DNA of 16,842 nt from Ruminococcaceae bacterium UBA2806 (GCA_002351795.1 DEHG01000079.1:22396-39237), one strand, 5' to 3'; shown: positions 6,397 to 13,148, counted from the first letter of the stretch. Translations and numbers: made by a program. The notes: generated by a model from the letters alone, not told the origin.

Positions 6397-8028
6397 ATGG
6401 GACAGCTATGCTTAGGCTGTATGAAAGAAAATAACGGTGAAAAAATATGTCCATTGTGCGGTTTTGACAGTTCGACAGAACAGCCGGCGCCTTTTTTGCC
6501 ACTGGGCGTAAAGCTGCAGGACAACAATTATCTTGTAGGAAGAAAGATCGATAACAATGCCGAGGGCGCAAGATATATCGGTTTCAGCGAGAAGATGAAT
6601 TCTCCTGTAATAATCCATGAATTCATGCCTGCCGGTATCTGCGGACGTGCAAAGGGCAAGACCAATGTTGTTGTCCGCAGCGGCTATGAGGATGAGTATA
6701 AAAAGCTTAATGAAAAATTTCTCGGATATTATCGCAATATCGCAAGAATGAAGGAGCTTAGCGCAATTGCTCCGATCTTTGATATCTTTACCGAAAACGG
6801 CGTTTCATATACCGTTGAGGAATACTTTGATTCAATTCCCTTTACCGAGTACATTGAGAGAAGAGGCGGAAATATCGACTGGAATACAGCTCGTCAGCTG
6901 TTCATGCCGATAATTACTGCTCTGTCATCGCTTCATGAGGCTGCTATCGGTCATTACGGAGTTTCTCCGGAGAACATATATGTTCTTCCTTCGGGAAAGC
7001 TCAGACTCGGCGGTTTTGCAATTGAGGATTTCAGAAAAACATCTTCCGAATCTGAATTCGAGCCTGATCTTATGGATGGCTGCGCTGCTATAGAACAGTA
7101 TACCGAGGATGAGGATGTAGATGAGGCAACAGATGTATACGGCTTCACGGCTACGCTTTTCTATGCGCTGACGGGCAGACTTCCCGAGAACAGCTGCGAC
7201 AGAAAAGCAGACGGCAGACTGCCCATACCTACAGCTGTATTCAAGAAGCTGCCTTCTCATGTTGTAACTGCGCTTGCCGGAGGTCTGCAGGTCCCCGCAA
7301 AGAAGCGTATCGCTACATTTGAGGAAATGAGAGCACAGCTTACCGCTGCGCCGACAGTAAAGGCTATTCAGGCAGAGGCAAACAGAAATGAGCGTCAGAA
7401 CGAGGCTGCGGACGGATATGCTCCCAAAAAGGGCGGCGTTCCCGGTTATGCATGGGCAGTCCTTTCAATACTGAGCTGTATGCTCATACTCCTTGTAGCA
7501 GGTATTTTCTGGATCAGAGAGCATCCGCTTGATCTTGGAATGTTTGCTTCCCAGACAGAGGAGGAATCCGTTCAGGCATCAGAGGATACGCCTGTTGATC
7601 CTAACGCTATTTCCGTTCCTAATCTTGTCGGTAAGAATTATAATGATATTATCGCAAAGCAGTCAGCTGATTCCGAGTATACCATTATCAAGGCAAACGA
7701 GGAGATCTTCAGCGACAAGTATTCCGAGGGTCAGATCGTTACACAAAGCCCCGAGGCTGCTGATAAGGCAGAAAGAGGCTGTGTTATCGTTGTTACAGTC
7801 AGCAAGGGCTTTGCAAACAGAGAGCTTCCGAATATTGCAGGTCAGACAGTTGATTCCGCTGTCGGAACTCTTAACGAAAACGGCTTTATTGCTTCACCCG
7901 GCAGCTATTCATCAAGTGATACAGTAGAAGCAGGTAAGGTCATCGGTTATGAAAACTACAATGCAGGCGATCTTGCTCCTTACGGTTCAAAGATCAGCAT
8001 CAAGGTTTCTACCGGTCCTGAAAGATAA
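6397..8028 (+). CDS. Zinc-ribbon, kinase-fold (probable pseudokinase), single-pass membrane protein with two PASTA repeats
   Basis: A 543-residue protein. An N-terminal zinc ribbon (C5, C8, C18, C21) is followed by a Hanks-type kinase fold at about residues 40-315, a Lys/Gly stretch, one membrane helix (about 350-373), and two extracellular PASTA domains (about 404-470 and 473-538), which in related proteins bind peptidoglycan fragments. The kinase fold is recognisable from the EFMP, IEQY, TDVYGF and LFYALTGRLP blocks. Its catalytic residues are replaced: the ATP-anchoring Lys is H74 (VIIHEF), HRD..KPEN is H186-YGVSPEN, and DFG is GFA (206-208). It is thus most likely a wall-sensing pseudokinase rather than a PrkC-like enzyme. 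It stands alone, with no phosphatase partner nearby and its own promoter and terminator. GGCGGT lies 6 nt before ATG. Confidence 0.9.
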   Translation: MGQLCLGCMKENNGEKICPLCGFDSSTEQPAPFLPLGVKLQDNNYLVGRKIDNNAEGARYIGFSEKMNSPVIIHEFMPAGICGRAKGKTNVVVRSGYEDEYKKLNEKFLGYYRNIARMKELSAIAPIFDIFTENGVSYTVEEYFDSIPFTEYIERRGGNIDWNTARQLFMPIITALSSLHEAAIGHYGVSPENIYVLPSGKLRLGGFAIEDFRKTSSESEFEPDLMDGCAAIEQYTEDEDVDEATDVYGFTATLFYALTGRLPENSCDRKADGRLPIPTAVFKKLPSHVVTALAGGLQVPAKKRIATFEEMRAQLTAAPTVKAIQAEANRNERQNEAADGYAPKKGGVPGYAWAVLSILSCMLILLVAGIFWIREHPLDLGMFASQTEEESVQASEDTPVDPNAISVPNLVGKNYNDIIAKQSADSEYTIIKANEEIFSDKYSEGQIVTQSPEAADKAERGCVIVVTVSKGFANRELPNIAGQTVDSAVGTLNENGFIASPGSYSSSDTVEAGKVIGYENYNAGDLAPYGSKISIKVSTGPER

Positions 8029-8035
8029 AAAAATT

Positions 8036-8071
8036 ACAGGTATTGTCCGAATGGGCAGTACCTGTTTTTTT
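8036..8071 (+). terminator. Intrinsic terminator of the PASTA pseudokinase gene
   Basis: ACAGGTATTGTCC pairs with GGGCAGTACCTGT (13 bp, three G-U pairs) around a GAAT loop. A run of T residues starts at 8065. Confidence 0.92.
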
Positions 8072-8081
8072 GCATTGCAGC

Positions 8082-8127
8082 AAAAATGAACCGGCTTTTG
8101 CACATACAGATGCAAAAGCCGGTTCAT
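8082..8127 (-). terminator. Intrinsic terminator of the XRE regulator gene
   Basis: A perfect 17-bp stem (8086-8102 with 8111-8127) with an 8-nt loop overlaps the stop codon of the minus-strand regulator gene. On the minus strand it is followed by TTTTTG. With the plus-strand terminator at 8036-8071 it insulates the two convergent genes. Confidence 0.88.
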
Positions 8128-8816
8128 GTCAGCTTTTTGATTTTATCTTCCGTTTTCTGAATGAGGTTATACAGAGACGGAGCAAGATCAGGATATTGTC
8201 TTGAAATAATGTCGGGAGAAAGGTTAGGCGCTGTAAGAATATCCACACCCTGGAATCCATCCGAGCTTTTTCCGGAAGCGAGCTGTTTTGCGTTTGCTTC
8301 AATAATGCTTTGAAGTGCGTCCGAAAGTCCGGAATACATTTCGGGGATAACGGAAAACATTGCCTGGGGATTCTTGATATTTGCGGCATAGACAGTGCGT
8401 ATCATTTTATATACGGAAACCATAAGATATGATGATATTTCCGTTGTAAGACCTTTGTTGTTAAGCTGTGCAAGTATCTCATACATGATACTTACAGAAT
8501 TCTGTATAAGCTTTTTATTAAGTGTAATAAGGGTGTTTTTGCTGTCGTCATCAGGTGTTGTTTCTTTGTTATCGGGCAGATCGTCAAGTTTGAGCGTTGC
8601 TCCCGTTCTGTCGGGTGTTCTTCCGAGCAGATAGTCGCATGAAACATTGTAATAATCTGCGATATAGATGACAAAATCAAGACCGCATTCCCTTATTCCT
8701 TTTTCATAGTGCGATAACAGAGCCTGAGACACTCCAAGCTCCATTGCAGCCTGTTTCTGGCTCAGTCCCCTTTCCTTACGAAGAAGGGTTATGATCCTCG
8801 GAAAATCGTTATTCAT
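8124..8816 (-). CDS. XRE-family helix-turn-helix transcriptional regulator
   Basis: A 230-residue DNA-binding protein. Residues 5-65 form a Cro/C1-type HTH (ITLLRKERGLSQKQAAMELGVSQ... in the first half, LSHYEKGIRECGLD for the recognition and following helices), ending in the typical VSCDYLLGRTPDRTG. The remaining 150 or so residues are predicted helical with no domain I recognise; they may carry dimerisation or ligand binding. ATG at 8816 is chosen because GAGGTGG lies just upstream; the frame extends 34 codons further, but that part covers the promoter. It is divergent from the histidine phosphatase gene, and the shared intergenic region holds four copies of an 8-bp motif that could be its operators. 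Confidence 0.88.
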   Translation of the reverse strand: MNNDFPRIITLLRKERGLSQKQAAMELGVSQALLSHYEKGIRECGLDFVIYIADYYNVSCDYLLGRTPDRTGATLKLDDLPDNKETTPDDDSKNTLITLNKKLIQNSVSIMYEILAQLNNKGLTTEISSYLMVSVYKMIRTVYAANIKNPQAMFSVIPEMYSGLSDALQSIIEANAKQLASGKSSDGFQGVDILTAPNLSPDIISRQYPDLAPSLYNLIQKTEDKIKKLT

Positions 8817-8853
8817 GTTCCACCTCTTGACATCTCGGAAATAAAAGATTAAT

Positions 8854-8883
8854 ATAATAAAATGCAGCACATTCTTTTGTAAA
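8854..8883 (-). promoter_or_regulatory. Predicted promoter of the XRE regulator gene
   Basis: On the minus strand, TTTACA (8883-8878) is 18 nt from TATTAT (8859-8854). The -35 is embedded in one copy of the TTTGTAAA motif, consistent with autorepression. Confidence 0.45.
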
Positions 8884-8918
8884 AAAAGAATTCCTGACAA
8901 GACAGGATTCGACCCCAC

Positions 8919-8948
8919 TTTACATATAAACAGTAAGTAAATTATATA
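8919..8948 (+). promoter_or_regulatory. Predicted promoter of the histidine phosphatase gene
   Basis: TTTACA (8919-8924), 18 nt, then TATATA (8943-8948). The perfect inverted repeat at 8962-8981 lies just downstream, near the expected transcription start. Confidence 0.4.
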
Positions 8949-8961
8949 ACATTTAAAACAA

Positions 8962-8981
8962 TTTGTAAAGTTTTTTACAAA
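8962..8981. promoter_or_regulatory. Candidate operator: perfect inverted repeat
   Basis: TTTGTAAA, four bases, TTTACAAA. The same 8-mer recurs at 8876-8883 and, inverted, at 9009-9016. The size and symmetry suit a dimeric XRE-family repressor. The region is AT-rich, so chance contributes. Confidence 0.45.
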
Positions 8982-9018
8982 AGAAAATAATTACAATTTT
9001 TTAAGGAGTTTACAAAAA

Positions 9019-9645
9019 ATGCAGTCATATGTAATAAATCTGATACGCCACGGCGCTGTAGATGAGACATTGAAGGGGAAATATATAGGCACGACCAATG
9101 TCGGGCTTTCAAAGAAGGGCAGAGAGGATCTTGTAACGATAAAGGAGACGCTGGGATATCCTCAGCCTCAGAAATTATTTTCAAGTCCGCTGTTAAGATG
9201 TACGGAAAGCTGTGAACTGATATTTCCCGGTATGGAGATAAACATGATAAGTAATTTCAGTGAATGTGATTTCGGTGAGTGGGAAGGAAAGTCTGCTGCG
9301 GAGCTTGCAGGAGATCCCCGCTTCGGACAGTGGCTGCAGAATTCAGACAAGACGCCGCCTCCGGGCGGGGAAAGCGGAAAGGCATTTGCCGCAAGGATAA
9401 TGCGGGGATTTGAAAATCTTGTAAAAACCGTATCGTCTCAGGGCATAACAAATGCCGCTGTAGTTACCCACGGCGGCGTAATAATGACTATTCTTGCAAT
9501 ATACGGTATCCCTCAGGCGCCAAGCTACAAATGGCGTATGGACAACGGTTATGGCTTTTCCGTAAGGGTAACTCCGTCTCTCTGGATGAGGGACCGCATT
9601 GTTGAGGTATTCGATACAGTACCGCCGCGTCCGAAGGAATCATAA
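9019..9645 (+). CDS. Histidine phosphatase family protein (phosphoglycerate mutase-like, CobC/GpmB type)
   Basis: A 208-residue cytoplasmic enzyme of the branch-1 histidine phosphatases, which transfer phosphate via a phosphohistidine. The R10-H11-G12 motif provides the nucleophile, R60 in SSPLLRCTES binds phosphate, E82 in SECDFGEWEG is the probable proton donor, and H151 in VTHGG is the second catalytic His. The PPPGGES segment and the FGEWEGK block are typical of alpha-ribazole phosphatase (CobC) and broad-specificity GpmB-like enzymes. No cobalamin genes are nearby, so the substrate is open. The start has AAGGAG about 10 nt upstream. It is convergent with coaX, with no strong terminator between. 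Confidence 0.9.
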   Translation: MQSYVINLIRHGAVDETLKGKYIGTTNVGLSKKGREDLVTIKETLGYPQPQKLFSSPLLRCTESCELIFPGMEINMISNFSECDFGEWEGKSAAELAGDPRFGQWLQNSDKTPPPGGESGKAFAARIMRGFENLVKTVSSQGITNAAVVTHGGVIMTILAIYGIPQAPSYKWRMDNGYGFSVRVTPSLWMRDRIVEVFDTVPPRPKES

Positions 9646-9691
9646 TTCATTAGTAATAAGCTTGAAACGGCGGTTTTCATTCCGTATACAT

Positions 9692-10456
9692 TCAGCTGTT
9701 CTTTTTGTAGATTATTTCAAGACCTTTTATAAGCAGATCATCGTCAATAATGATCTTATGCTTACAATTGGGAATGATCTTAGGGGAAAGACCGCCGGTT
9801 GCGACAATAGTCGGTTCGCCTTCAAGCTCTTCATTGATCCTGTCGATCATTCCGTCGATCATAGCTGCATTTCCGAGTACGACGCCGGAGCGCAGGCAGT
9901 CGGCGGTATTTGTTCCTATAGCTTTTTTGGGAGTGGTAAGACTGATGCCCTGAAGCTGGGCGGCATTATGAGTAAGTGAATCCATGGCAACTCTTACGCC
10001 AGGAGCGATAACGCCGCCCCTGTAGATACCGTTTTTATCAATTGCAACAATAGTTGTTGCAGTACCCATATCAATAATAATAAGGGGCTTGGGATAATAT
10101 GCAAGCGCAGCGACAGCGCCCACAACAAGGTCAGAACCGAGAGTTGCAGGGTTATCTATACGGATATTCAGACCTGTTTTTATTCCGGGGCTTACGATAA
10201 GCGGTTCATGTGAGCATACCATCACTACAGCTCTTTTCAGGACTTCGTTCAGCTGAGGCACAACGCTGGAAATGACTGCGCCCTCAAAGCTTACGCAGTT
10301 CATTCCGTTTATATCAATAAGCGTTTTTAAAATAACAGCATATTCATCCTCTGTTTTATTGCGGTCGGTATGTATTCTGGACGAAAAAGCAGTTTTTCCG
10401 TCTTTGACAGCGCCGAAAACAATGTTTGTATTTCCGACATCCAGTGCAAGTATCAT
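9692..10456 (-). CDS. coaX: Type III pantothenate kinase
   Basis: Catalyses the first committed step of coenzyme A synthesis, ATP-dependent phosphorylation of pantothenate. Type III enzymes belong to the ASKHA fold, are not feedback-inhibited by CoA, and usually need a monovalent cation. Seen are the phosphate-1 motif DVGNTN at 6-11, VISSVVP at 61-67, GSDLVVGAVAA at 107-117, the phosphate-2 motif IDMGTATT at 128-135, and the GGVIAPG pantothenate-binding loop at 147-153. The length of 254 is normal. The start is ATG with GGAGG 9 nt upstream. It appears to be transcribed alone from its own promoter. CoA is the donor for the phosphopantetheinyl transferase at 5264, but the two are not linked. 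Confidence 0.96.
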   Translation of the reverse strand: MILALDVGNTNIVFGAVKDGKTAFSSRIHTDRNKTEDEYAVILKTLIDINGMNCVSFEGAVISSVVPQLNEVLKRAVVMVCSHEPLIVSPGIKTGLNIRIDNPATLGSDLVVGAVAALAYYPKPLIIIDMGTATTIVAIDKNGIYRGGVIAPGVRVAMDSLTHNAAQLQGISLTTPKKAIGTNTADCLRSGVVLGNAAMIDGMIDRINEELEGEPTIVATGGLSPKIIPNCKHKIIIDDDLLIKGLEIIYKKNS

Positions 10457-10490
10457 TATGAAATGCCTCCTTCATTTTTTTAACATATTC

Positions 10491-10519
10491 ATTATACATC
10501 AGGAGAACAAAAAAAACAA
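10491..10519 (-). promoter_or_regulatory. Predicted promoter of coaX
   Basis: On the minus strand, TTGTTT (10519-10514), 17 nt, then a perfect TATAAT (10496-10491), 35 nt before the coaX start. Confidence 0.55.
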
Positions 10520-10650
10520 CAGAGAACGGTCTTTATTATTTTTCTTTTCACAATTATGTCAGATATTGTTAAAATAGGAATAAAAAATCAGGGTCTGGAA
10601 TTCCATGTTTAGTGTATTGTTATATAATTGTAAAAAATAATCAATAACAG

Positions 10651-10678
10651 TGGACTTTTGTATAATTTATGATATAAT
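10651..10678 (+). promoter_or_regulatory. Predicted promoter of the GNAT-Rpn unit
   Basis: TGGACT (10651-10656), 16 nt, and TATAAT (10673-10678), 41 nt before the acetyltransferase ATG. Confidence 0.45.
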
Positions 10679-10719
10679 ATAATAGTAATAGCAGGTTTTA
10701 AGCTAATGGGGGTATTGAT

Positions 10720-11235
10720 ATGGAATATACGCTTGAAAAATGGCAGGCAGGTTATCTGGACGATTTTATGGAGAGAATGGATGATCCTCATTTGTCCGAT
10801 GCGATGTGCGAGTTTTTTCCATATCCCATGGATACTGCATATGCCGGTGAATATATAAGAGAAAGAATGTTCAACAGTGAAGAAAAGCAGATGTGCCGTG
10901 CGATAATGGTCGACGGAAAGGTTATCGGAGGCATAGATATAATTCTCGGCGAGGGTGTTTATTCAAAAAATGCGGAGCTGAGCATATGGATATCAAAGGG
11001 CTACAGGGGCAAAGGCATAGGCTCCGCCGTTATGAACGACTGCTGCCGGATCTGCTTTGAAAGATATGACATAGTTCGTGTAGAGGGACATCCCTTTTCC
11101 GTAAATAAAGAAGCAGCAGCTGCTTTGGAGAGGGCGGGCTTCATACACGAGGGTACGATCCATTCCGGTATATTCAAAAACGGATATGTACATGATTATG
11201 AGGTTTTTGCAAAGCTGAAAGAGCAGACTGACTGA
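10720..11235 (+). CDS. GNAT-family N-acetyltransferase (RimJ/RimL-like)
   Basis: A 171-residue acetyl-CoA-dependent acetyltransferase. The acetyl-CoA binding motif A is at 94-103 (GYRGKGIGSA, fitting R/QxxGxG/A) after the strand AELSIWIS. Motif B follows with VRVEGHPFSVNKEAAAALERAGF at about 119-141, whose N...A..E..GF pattern is typical of RimJ/SpeG-like members. The N-terminal half probably sets substrate choice and is not diagnostic. Substrate unknown: protein N terminus, amine or antibiotic are all possible. The start has GGGGGT 6 nt upstream. The Rpn gene begins 39 nt after the stop in the same direction with no terminator between, so the two are probably cotranscribed. Confidence 0.88.
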   Translation: MEYTLEKWQAGYLDDFMERMDDPHLSDAMCEFFPYPMDTAYAGEYIRERMFNSEEKQMCRAIMVDGKVIGGIDIILGEGVYSKNAELSIWISKGYRGKGIGSAVMNDCCRICFERYDIVRVEGHPFSVNKEAAAALERAGFIHEGTIHSGIFKNGYVHDYEVFAKLKEQTD

Positions 11236-11274
11236 TAATACAGGCGGATCATATTGCTGTAAGGAGGCAGGATG

Positions 11275-12198
11275 ATGGGAGAAAAGGATAAAACTACTAA
11301 GACTCTTGAATCCTATAACAGTGTATTTGCCGACATTGTAAACGGTTTTCTTTTTGACGGAAAACAAATTGTGCATGAAGATGAATTGATCCCTGCCGAA
11401 AAGGAATCCCAGTTCAAGACAGGCGGGAAGATACTAAGCCAGGAAAGAGACGTATCTAAATTCTGGATGAATATGAATATCAGGATTGCCCTTATCGGCT
11501 GCGAAAACCAGTCGATACCCGACAGGCTTATGGCTCTGAGAGTAATAGGATACGATGGTTCTGATTATAAAAGACAGTATAATGAGATCATAAGCGGGGA
11601 GAGCAAGGATGGCAAATGCTATCCTGTCGTTACTCTGGTCATATATTTTGGAAAGCAGGACTGGAATTATGGTACGGATCTGTATTCGTGTATGGATATT
11701 CCTCAGGAGCTGAAGCCCTTTGTGAATAATTATAAGATGAATTTTTATTCGCTGAAGGATACGACTCCCGATAAGATAGAAAAATTCCGTTCAGATTTTA
11801 AAATAATAGCCGAGTTTTTCTATTCGCTCAATACCGGTGCAAAGTATCATCCTTCTGATCAGAAATTCAGGCATCCCCAAGAGGTGCTTGATATGATAGA
11901 TGTATTTGCAGATGACAGCCGTTTCAGAGATGAATATAATAAAATCAATGAAGACAAAGAGGAGGGTATATCTATGTGTGAATTATATGACAGGATCATG
12001 ATGGAAGGCGAAGCCAGAGGCATGGAAAAAGGCATGGAAAAGGGCATGGAAAAAGGCATGGAAAAGGGCATGGAAAAAGGTGTACTTAAAACTCTTGCGG
12101 ATCTTGTGAAAAAGGGACTTATAACTGTGGTACAGGCGGCTGAACAGGCAGATATGACTGTTTCGGAATTCCGGAGCAAGGCAGGACTGACTGTTTAA
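11275..12198 (+). CDS. Rpn-family PD-(D/E)XK nuclease (recombination-promoting nuclease/putative transposase family)
   Basis: A 307-residue protein of the Rpn family, DNA endonucleases with a PD-(D/E)XK core, some of which act in phage defence or raise recombination. The catalytic pattern is visible: D20 in VFADIVN, D59 in ERD, and E77-N-Q79 replacing ExK, as usual in Rpn. The middle (ALRVIGYDGSDYKRQY, PVVTLVIYFGKQDW) is typical. The C-terminal quarter has a FRDEYN block, an internal Met234 behind a strong ribosome binding site, a perfect (GMEK)5 repeat at 249-268, and a helical tail ending in a TVSEFR-type helix. ATG at 11275 is chosen: AGGAGG is 7 nt upstream, and the second copy at 16648 begins at the equivalent Met. 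Linked to the GNAT gene by spacing only. Confidence 0.87.
   Translation: MGEKDKTTKTLESYNSVFADIVNGFLFDGKQIVHEDELIPAEKESQFKTGGKILSQERDVSKFWMNMNIRIALIGCENQSIPDRLMALRVIGYDGSDYKRQYNEIISGESKDGKCYPVVTLVIYFGKQDWNYGTDLYSCMDIPQELKPFVNNYKMNFYSLKDTTPDKIEKFRSDFKIIAEFFYSLNTGAKYHPSDQKFRHPQEVLDMIDVFADDSRFRDEYNKINEDKEEGISMCELYDRIMMEGEARGMEKGMEKGMEKGMEKGMEKGVLKTLADLVKKGLITVVQAAEQADMTVSEFRSKAGLTV
11974..12198 (+). CDS. Possible intragenic antitoxin (RpnS-like) made from an internal start
   Basis: In frame with the Rpn gene, ATG at 11974 (Met234) is preceded by GAGGAGGG, with GGAGG ending 8 nt before it. Initiation there would give a 74-residue protein beginning MCELYDRIM and containing the (GMEK)5 repeat and the C-terminal helices. 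In enterobacterial Rpn genes, an internal start yields a small C-terminal protein that inhibits the full-length toxic nuclease. That this gene does the same is an inference from the ribosome binding site and position. Confidence 0.4.
   Translation: MCELYDRIMMEGEARGMEKGMEKGMEKGMEKGMEKGVLKTLADLVKKGLITVVQAAEQADMTVSEFRSKAGLTV
12019..12078 (+). repeat. Perfect 12-bp tandem repeat, five copies, inside the Rpn gene
   Basis: Five units of GGCATGGAAAAR, alternating A and G at the last base, so that two 24-bp pairs are also exact repeats. Each unit encodes Gly-Met-Glu-Lys and keeps the frame, so copy-number change alters only the length of the linker or helix. Confidence 0.95.
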
Positions 12199-12222
12199 GG
12201 CTGAAAGGATTTCTGTAAAATG

Positions 12223-12289
12223 ATCACCCTGTCATGTTGTCCTGAGAAAAAGCATTATAGCTGAACTCAGAATAACAGGACAGGGTGAT
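12223..12289. terminator. Long imperfect hairpin between convergent Rpn gene and spo0A
   Basis: ATCACCCTGTC (12223-12233) pairs perfectly with GACAGGGTGAT (12279-12289). The inner stem adds TGTT/AACA and CTGAG/CTCAG with small mismatches. T runs are short on both sides (CATTTTA on the minus strand). It probably ends transcription of spo0A, the Rpn gene, or both. Confidence 0.5.
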
Positions 12290-12303
12290 ATTGTTATACG
12301 GTT

Positions 12304-13089
12304 TTATGCAGGTACAACGGTAAAACGATCCTCGCCAAGACGTATGCGGTCTGAAAGCATTGCGACAAATTCACTGTTTGTGGGCTTGCCTCTTCCGTTG
12401 TGGATAGTGTAGCCGAAATAGGAGTTGAGGATATCAATGTCACCTCTGTCCCATGCGACCTCGATTGCATGTCTGATGGCTCTTTCCACCCGTGAAGGTG
12501 TTGTTTCATACCTTTCGGCTACAGCAGGATACAGCTCCTTTGTTACTGCATTTATCATCTGCGGACGGCGGACGCACATTATTATTGAATCCCTGATATA
12601 ATGATAACCCTTTATATGCGCCGGTACGCCTATCTGATGAAGCATTTCTGTGACTGTACATTCAAGACGGTTGTCTGATTGTGCGGGCGCAGCGGGAGTA
12701 CTTTGACGCTTGCAGAACCTTATAAGATCAGCGGCTCTGTCAAGAATGTCCTCGGCAGCAAAAGGCTTTATGATATAACAGGCAGCGCCGGCTTCAATCG
12801 CTTCACGCTCGATTATAGGACTTGTAAAGTGCGAGATCAGAACAAAAAGCGGTGCTTTATCCTGATACAGCGTTTTCGCTTTCTTTATCACTCCTATACC
12901 GTCAATTCCGCTGAGAAAGGTATCCATGAGGACAATATCAGGTTCAAAAAGACCGATCTCCTCAAGTACTTTGCGTCCGTTCATTTCACAGAATTCATGA
13001 ATGAAGCCGTGTTCCTCAAAAATATTTGCGTCTGATGATACAAATTCCTTTTCCTCTTCTGCGATCAATACTTTAAAAATTGTTTTCAT
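12304..13089 (-). CDS. spo0A: Sporulation transcription factor Spo0A
   Basis: A 261-residue response regulator, master switch of sporulation and stationary-phase genes in Firmicutes. The receiver (1-125) has the phospho-acceptor D56 (IVLMD), S86 and K108 (IIKPF). The acidic pair that holds Mg2+, Asp-Asp in Bacillus, is E11-E12 (IAEEEKEF), and the MPHLDG loop after D56 reads LSGIDG. A short linker leads to the effector domain (about 143-261), strongly conserved: IGVPAHIKGYHYIRD, KELYPAVAERYETTPSRVERAIRH for the recognition helix, then FGYTIHNGRGKPTNSEF. ATG at 13089 is chosen, with GGGGG 7 nt upstream; the longer frame reads into the leader. It follows spoIVB, the conserved Firmicute order, but seems to have its own promoter. 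Confidence 0.95.
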   Translation of the reverse strand: MKTIFKVLIAEEEKEFVSSDANIFEEHGFIHEFCEMNGRKVLEEIGLFEPDIVLMDTFLSGIDGIGVIKKAKTLYQDKAPLFVLISHFTSPIIEREAIEAGAACYIIKPFAAEDILDRAADLIRFCKRQSTPAAPAQSDNRLECTVTEMLHQIGVPAHIKGYHYIRDSIIMCVRRPQMINAVTKELYPAVAERYETTPSRVERAIRHAIEVAWDRGDIDILNSYFGYTIHNGRGKPTNSEFVAMLSDRIRLGEDRFTVVPA

Positions 13090-13136
13090 GTTTGTTCCCC
13101 CATATAAATATGTTTTTTCTTCGCAGTATTCGTCTG

Positions 13137-13148
13137 CGCAGATCTGCG
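13137..13148. repeat. Perfect 12-bp palindrome in the spo0A leader
   Basis: CGCAGATCTGCG reads the same on both strands, about 48 bp upstream of the spo0A start. It may be a protein-binding site or a short RNA hairpin. Confidence 0.5.

Noticed and set aside
6009..6527. 172-codon minus-strand frame across the AT-rich gap
   Set aside because: It overlaps the pseudokinase gene on the other strand, has no ribosome binding site and no recognisable domain.
8817..8918. N-terminal extension of the XRE regulator (34 extra codons)
   Set aside because: The extension covers the predicted promoter and is hydrophobic nonsense; ATG at 8816 has a good ribosome binding site and starts just before the HTH.
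8895..8925. A tRNA T-arm-like string (GATTCGACCCC) upstream of the XRE gene
   Set aside because: The bases on either side cannot form a T-stem on either strand, and no anticodon arm or acceptor stem is nearby.
9646..9691. GAAAC/GTTTTC as a terminator between the phosphatase gene and coaX
   Set aside because: The stem is only about 4-5 bp, with no useful T run.
10556..10612. 18-codon frame (MSDIVKIG start) between coaX and the GNAT gene
   Set aside because: No ribosome binding site and no sign of conservation; too short to support.
11272..11274. First of two adjacent ATG codons as start of the Rpn gene
   Set aside because: It is only 4 nt from the AGGAGG core, and the second copy at 16648 aligns with the second Met.
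12019..12078. Tandem repeat as a possible CRISPR array
   Set aside because: The units are 12 bp with no spacers and lie in a coding frame; no cas genes are present.
11859..12179. Minus-strand frame with FSMP repeats
   Set aside because: It is the antisense reading of the GMEK tandem repeat in the Rpn gene.
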